Positions 58,804 to 64,000 of a stretch of DNA of 64,000 nucleotides are shown piece by piece. Numbering within the stretch: position 1 is the first letter of the stretch; every line of letters begins with the position of its first letter. The notes under the pieces are model-generated. The model searched no databases. It had not been told where the DNA came from and saw only the letters and a program-made list of their open reading frames with translations. Source of the DNA: Okapia johnstoni (lineage: Eukaryota; Chordata; Mammalia; Artiodactyla; Giraffidae); assembly GCA_024291935.2 (NCBI GenBank), contig CM044309.1, forward strand, positions 97,737,628 through 97,801,627, given 5' to 3'. A program made the position numbers and the translations under genes.

Positions 58804-59599
58804 AGCTTGGCTGAAGATGTGACTTAGAATAGAAGGTTATAATGCAATATTTGACCTAGGAACACTCATTCATATCTCACTCTTTCCCTTGACGTCCCTC
58901 AAATATTTGTGCAGAATAATTCATGGACAAGAGAAGGAGTGTAATATTTTTCTCCCCCCCTCCACCCCTAATAAATCAGACACAAGACTCAATATGGAAC
59001 TCTGGGTAGGTTGAGATGGAACATGCTGATCCACTCCTGATCTACCCTCCTCATCCCCAACTCACATCAGGCTGTCCAACTCAACACACACGTTCAGGCT
59101 GTCCAACTCAACACACACGTTTCACAGGGTAGAGTCATCAAGACATAGTCTGTTTGGTCCCTTGCCAAACAGTCTCTGAGTATGCTTAGTATGTCTCGGG
59201 GTAGCTCTCAAATGAATTGTCTGCATTACAGACTTACCTAGCCTATCAAAAGAAAAAAAAAATGACTACAACTTTTAAATCATTTGAAATTTTATTTGAC
59301 CAAGTGAGTTTCCAAGAAGAATAAAAATGTAGTTATTATCTTAGAATGATTCAAATAGAAGGGATATTTAAAGATGTATAATAGATAATAACTTTAAAGG
59401 GAAGAGTGGAGAGGGAATACAGTGAATAAGTAAACTGGGGAAAAGGATGGGGTATGCAAAGCATACATATAGGGAGATATATGAAGACAGTTTTAACTTT
59501 GAGAAAATTAACAGTAATTGACTTTAAGCCACTAACTCTGCTATCAACAGATTGAAAGAAATGTATGTACAGATAACGCGACTAGACAAAGATTTTTGG
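58804..59599. other. unassigned sequence with a tandem duplication
   Basis: Contains the 27-bp tandem at 59068-59121 and a C-rich run near 58960-58975. No family recognised. Confidence 0.4.
59068..59121. repeat. perfect 27-bp tandem duplication
   Basis: Two identical adjacent units (59068-59094, 59095-59121) starting caggctgtccaactcaacac. Confidence 0.95.
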
Positions 59600-59922
59600 T
59601 GCTTCCCTGGTAGCTCAACTGGTAAAGAATCCACCTGTAATGCAGGAGAGCCCAGTTTGATTCCTGGGTTGGGAAGATCCCCTGGAGAAGGGATAAGGCT
59701 ACCCACTCCAGTATACTTGGGCTTCCCTGGTAACTCAGAAGGCAAAGAATCCTCCTGCAATGCAAGAGACCTGGGTTCAATCCGTGGGTTGGGAAGATCC
59801 CCTGGAGGAGGGCATGGCTACCCATTCCAGTGTTCTGGCCTGGAGAATCCCCATGAACGGAGGAGCCTGGCCAGCTCTAAAGAATCAGACATGACTGAGT
59901 AACTAAGTACAACACAACTGTG
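59600..59922 (+). mobile_element. Bov-tA SINE with a repeated head
   Basis: A first head-plus-linker unit (59600-59709, ending ccactccagtatacttgg) is followed directly by a complete Bov-tA (gcttccctggtaactcagaa to catgactgagtaactaagta). Confidence 0.93.
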
Positions 59923-60234
59923 TTAATTTAGCCTTTAAAAAATCAATTGTCTTGTGTTTTGGGCTCAATACCCAGAAGTCTTAATTTGCCATTGAATGCC
60001 AGTCTAAGGGTCTAGTACAGAAAACATATGAATAGCACTTTTCTAAGTTCTTTTCTTTGTTCTAACCCACTTTCTATTCTGCTGGTGATAAATGATCAGT
60101 TCAAAGAAAACGAACAGCCCAGGGAAAGTTGATTTTTGGTAGGCCTGGAAGAAATGGGATTATTAGTGCAAGTCCTAATAATCTAAGGATTTAAAGCTTT
60201 ATTTGTTATTATTTCATATTATATTACATTAATC
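59923..60234. other. unassigned sequence
   Basis: Nothing recognised. Confidence 0.4.
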
Positions 60235-60547
60235 CAGCTTCCCTGATAGCTCAGTTGGTAAAGAATTTGCCTGCAATGCAGGAGACCCCGGTTTGATCCC
60301 TGGCTCAGGAAGATCTACTGGAGAAGGGATAGGCTACCCACACCAGTATTCTTGGGCTTCCCTTGTGGCTCAACTGGTAAAGAATCCACCTGCAATGTAG
60401 GAGAACTGGTTCGATATCTGGGTTGGGAAGATCCCCTGGAGAAGGGAAAGACTACCCACTCCACTATTCTGGCCTGGAGAATTCCACAGACTGTATAGTT
60501 CATGGTGTCGCAAAGAGTTGGACATGACTGAGCGACTTTCACACACA
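60235..60547 (+). mobile_element. Bov-tA SINE with a repeated head
   Basis: Same layout as the copy at 59600: head unit to caccagtattcttgg (about 60354), then a full Bov-tA from gcttcccttgtggctcaact to gacatgactgagcgactttc and a CA tail. Confidence 0.93.
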
Positions 60548-60550
60548 CAT

Positions 60551-60764
60551 TATGTTAATATATATCACTCATTATATCATATTATGTTATAATCAGGAGC
60601 AACCTGGTTATGACAAAGTGCTTTGAATTTGCCAGCAAAACTATGGATAAAACAAAGAGAGTAGTTATGCCTAGGAATGTATTTGTAGAGGACTGGTGAG
60701 TTATTTGAGCCTGGAGAGCCCTACCCTCTCAATGTCTGACCACACTTACTGGCCATTAAGAAAA
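60551..60764. other. unassigned sequence
   Basis: Nothing recognised. Confidence 0.4.
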
Positions 60765-62398
60765 CAAAAATAAACAAATGGGGCCTAATCAAACTTAACA
60801 GCTTTTGCACCAGGAAGGAAACTATAAGCAAGGTGAAAAGGCAGCCTTCAGAATGGGAGAAAATAACAGCAAATGAAACAACTGACAAAGAATTAATTTC
60901 CAAATTATACAAGCAGCTCATGCAGCTCAATATCAGAAAAACAAACAACCCAATCAAAAAACGGGCCAAAGACCTAAACAGACATTTCTCCCAAGAAGAC
61001 ATACAGATGGATAATAAACATAGATGTACAACATCATTCATTATTCAGTTCAGTCGCTTAGTCATGTCCGACTCTTTGCGACCCCATGAATTGCAGCACA
61101 CCAGGCCTCCCTGTCCAACACCAACTCCCGGAGTTTACCCACACCCATGTCCATCGAGTCAGTGATGCCATCCAACCATCTCATCCTCTGTCGTCCCCTT
61201 CTCCTCCTGCCCCCAATCCTTTCCAGCATTAGGGTCTTTTCCAATGAGTCAACTCTTCGCATGAGGTGGCCAAAGTATTGAGAGTTTTAGCTTCAACATC
61301 AGTCCTTCCAATGAACACCCAGGACTGATCTCCTTTAGGATGGATTGATTGGATCTCCTTGCAGTCCAAGGGACTCTCAAGAGTCTTCTCCAACACCACA
61401 GCTCAAAAGCATCAATTCTGCAGCTCTCAGCTTTCTTCACCATCCAACTCTCACATCCATACATGACCACTGGAAAAACCATAGCCTTGACTAGATGGTA
61501 TTAGAAAGATACAAATCAAAACCACAGTGAGGTATCATTTCAGGCTGTCAGAATGGCCGCCATCAAAAAGTCTACAAAAAATAAATTCTTGAGAGGGTAT
61601 GGAGAAAAGGGAATCCTCTTACACTGTTGGTGGGAATGCTGGTACAGCCACTATGGAGAACAGTGTGGACATTCCTTTAAAAACAGGAAATAGAACTGCC
61701 ATATGACCCAGCAATCCTACTTCTGGGCATACACACTGAGGAAACGAGAATTGAAAGAGACACATGAACCCCAATGTTCGTTGCAGTACTGTTTACAATA
61801 GCCAGGACATGGAAGCAACCTAGATGTCCATCAGCAGATGAATGGATAAGGAAGTCGTGATACATATACACAATGGAATCTCATGCAGCTATAAAAAAGA
61901 GCACATTTGAGTCAGTTCTAATAAAGTGGATGAAACTGGAGCCTATTATACAAAGTGAAGTAAGTTAGAAAGAGAAACACCAATATAGCATATTAACACA
62001 TATATATGGAATTTAGAAAGACAGTAATGACAATCCTATATGCAAAGCAGCAAAAGAGACACAGATATAAAGAACGGACTTTTGGACTATTGGGAGAAGG
62101 CAAGGGTGGGATGATTTTTGAGAGTAGCATTGAAACATGTTTATTACCATATGTGAAATAGATGACCAGTGCAAGTTCGATGGATGAAGCAGGGCACTCA
62201 AACCCAGTGCTCTGCGACAACTCAAAAGAATGGGGTGGGGAGAAAGGTGGGAGGGGGGTTCACAATGGGGGGACACATGTGCACCTGTAGCTGGTTCATG
62301 TCTATGTATAGCAAAACCACCCCAATATTGTAAAGTAATTATCCTCCCATTAAAACTAATTAATTAATTAATTTAAAAAGTAAAAAAAAAAAAAAAAA
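60765..62398 (+). mobile_element. bovine L1, 5'-truncated, with poly(A), split by BovB
   Basis: Plus-strand L1 ORF2 C-terminal region: ctataagcaaggtgaaaagg, cagaatgggagaaaataaca, gggccaaagacctaaacaga. After the BovB it continues caaatcaaaaccacagtgag, ttacactgttggtgggaatg, catggaagcaacctagatgt and the 3' UTR (gtaaagtaattatcctccca) to a poly(A) at 62382-62398. Stops interrupt the frame. One of the younger L1 copies here, but older than the BovB it carries. Confidence 0.94.
61043..61497 (-). mobile_element. BovB LINE 3' fragment within bovine L1
   Basis: Minus-strand terminus; frames 61482-61249 ([20 protein letters not shown]) and 61262-61062 ([18 protein letters not shown]) encode the last part of the BovB ORF with one shift. 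Ends at ccttgactagatgg, then L1 resumes. Confidence 0.95.
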
Positions 62399-62755
62399 GA
62401 CCATTACCAAGTAGTCTGAGAGGCCTAATGGCCATGTGTCCAAGACAGCCTTAGATAACAGAGTGCACACTGGGTAGTGCTGAAATTGTCATAAGCCCAC
62501 ATTCAGGAATATAAGTTTTCTGCCTGAATGGACAAGATTCAGAGGCTATCAAAACAATTTCAACTCCCTTCTCTGCTATATCTTGATTAAAATGATTAGA
62601 GACGTTAACAATTTGATTTTTCTTTTTGCTCAGCTTTCTATCTTCCTGCCTTACATGATCTTTAACATTAAAGTTAATTTATATCTTATCCATAACTCTT
62701 CTGCATGAGTCTTTTTTTTATAAAGTCATTTGGAGAGGAAAGAACAGAACTTTAT
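62399..62755. other. unassigned sequence
   Basis: Nothing recognised. Confidence 0.4.
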
Positions 62756-62812
62756 TTTTTTTTTAATTTTTATCAAACTATAGTTGATTTAAAATGTTAT
62801 GTCAGTTTCAGG
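62756..62812 (-). mobile_element. short L1 3' UTR relic
   Basis: T-run followed by aactatagttgatttaaaat and gttatgtcagtttcagggg, antisense L1 3' UTR pattern. Confidence 0.55.
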
Positions 62813-63029
62813 GGAATATTCTTATTAACCTTATTTCTAGAAATAGAAATTTAATCCATAATGAAAGAAGCTGCTTGATGACTCCCAACTATATGTTATT
62901 TAATACCTTATTCTTGTAATTCTTATACCTTCTCAGGGTTTCATTGTACATGTTTGTTGGTTTGATTATACATATTTAATCCTTGTTTGTACATCAGAAT
63001 TTCTTCTATAATCATGTCTCTTTTGTGCT

Positions 63030-63172
63030 TTAGTATATTTTCATTTCCCTAAATAGTGCCTGGACTATGTGCATGCATGTGTGCTAAGTCATTTCAGTCG
63101 CAACCAACTCTGCAACCACCTGCCTAGACTATAGAAGGAACTAAATAAATATGTATGCAATGAATGAATTAA
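63030..63172 (+). mobile_element. L2 3' end, interrupted by a SINE scrap
   Basis: Left aaatagtgcctggactat and, after the 52-bp insert, tgcctagactatagaaggaa with ctaaataaatatgtatgcaa and tgaatgaat: the usual L2 terminus. Confidence 0.65.
63069..63120 (-). mobile_element. 52-bp Bov-tA 3'-end insertion with target duplication
   Basis: Minus-strand SINE terminus (gtgctaagtcatttcagtcg, caaccaactctgcaacc). Flanks tgcctggactat (63057-63068) and tgcctagactat (63121-63132) are a 12-bp duplication with one mismatch. Confidence 0.85.
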
Positions 63173-64000
63173 GGAATAAAACTTCAAACTTCAGAAGTAT
63201 ACACTGATGATGTATGATTCAGAGACACAAAGGATGCTGGCAAAAAATAGCTTTAATTTCATAGGATGAGACCAACTCTCAGTTCCACTGGGTCTTCCCA
63301 GTTAGATATATAAAAAGTAAAAGCAGCAATTCATGATGTTCATTCCTAGTTGTACTTGCAATGGACAGCATAATACAGAGAGTGAGACTGTTGTAACATT
63401 TAACAATAATATGCATCCCTGTTAATAAATAGGGCACTGACCTAATTAGCATGTAATCACAATATAAATGAAAAAGACAATAATAGGCAAAATACTTGCT
63501 TTATTTTTACTCAGGCTGCATACAGCTCCCCCTCTAAACTGTGAAAAAAGTATTATCAGTAACAACATGCAGATTTTCCCCTCATTTTTTTTCCTGAGCC
63601 AGAACACTTTAAATAAGAATAACTCATTCCATGAAAAGCCCTCATGTCAACAATCAAACCTGAATAAACACAGACTTCTCTTAGTAAGTATGAGCAAACA
63701 GAATGATCACTGAAAAGATAAAAGACTTAGAAACTCTAAATAAAGTAATTGATCTGACAATACTAAGCAAATATCCCTACATGGCTTAAATGTAATAAAA
63801 TTACGGAATAAACACAAAACGTATTTTAATAAGATTTGCAAAGAAAATGCAAGTAGAAACTAGAATATTCACTGTGGTAAACATCTACATAGGTATTGAT
63901 CTAGAAAAGTTTTTCTTATTTAAAAGGGGGAGGGTGAAAATATACTACCATAGACATTAACAGACTGTGTAAACAGACTTATTTTCATTAATGATAATGC
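63173..64000. other. unassigned AT-rich sequence
   Basis: Nothing recognised to the end of the window. An 81-codon plus-strand frame (63468-63713) has no features. Confidence 0.4.

Overview
The window is mammalian nuclear DNA from a ruminant, most likely a bovid of the cattle group. The evidence is the repeat content: BovB (RTE-clade) LINE fragments, Bov-tA and BOV-A2 SINEs, CHR-type tRNA-Glu SINEs and a bovine-type L1 3' end, over an older eutherian layer of MIR, L2, HAL1/L1M and MLT1-like relics. The sequence is AT-rich with many microsatellites. It looks like intergenic or deep intronic DNA. I find no host protein-coding gene: almost all longer open frames are BovB, L1 or SINE sequence read in one frame or another, and the longest frame outside repeats (25579-26082, minus) has no recognisable homology.

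Layout. 1-5.5 kb: a Bov-tA SINE, two BovB copies on the minus strand, the second inserted with a 12-bp target duplication into an old interspersed repeat. 5.5-13 kb: mostly unassigned AT-rich DNA with a BOV-A2, an L1 ORF2 3' end (10.0-11.1 kb) broken by two Bov-tA SINEs, and a (GT)20 tract forming a SINE tail. 13-19.7 kb: SINEs, then a long plus-strand fossil L1/HAL1 interrupted by a younger bovine L1 3' end, a BovB 3' end and a (CA)n tract. 20-25 kb: a 68-bp tailless tRNA-head insertion, an internal BovB fragment, BOV-A2 plus L1 3' end, MIR, and a cluster of Bov-tA copies. 25-31 kb: older sequence (MIR, L2, MLT1-like). 31-41 kb: BOV-A2 nested in a CHR SINE, three large minus-strand BovB copies, old L1 relics. 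41.9-42.2 kb: a full-length U6 snRNA pseudogene fused to an L1 3' end and poly(A). 42.7-46 kb: unassigned. 46-55 kb: HAL1 broken by BovB, a 1.7-kb BovB with reverse-transcriptase sequence, further BovB and SINE insertions. 55-64 kb: mostly unassigned, with twin BOV-A2s, Bov-tA copies with a repeated head, a bovine L1 broken by BovB, and an L2 end carrying a 52-bp SINE scrap.

How the parts relate. BovB supplies reverse transcriptase and endonuclease, and the Bov SINEs share its 3' end, so the window records one autonomous element and its parasites. Eleven insertions checked by eye have readable target duplications of 10-12 bp (some of 7-9 bp also occur), the same range for BovB and for the SINEs. 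I do not see a new gene system. The most unusual items are the U6-L1 chimera, the tailless tRNA-head retrocopy, the very short BovB-end insertions with clean target duplications, and a perfect 15-bp-arm hairpin. Family names were assigned by memory of consensus sequences, not by a search; boundaries are approximate unless a target duplication fixes them.
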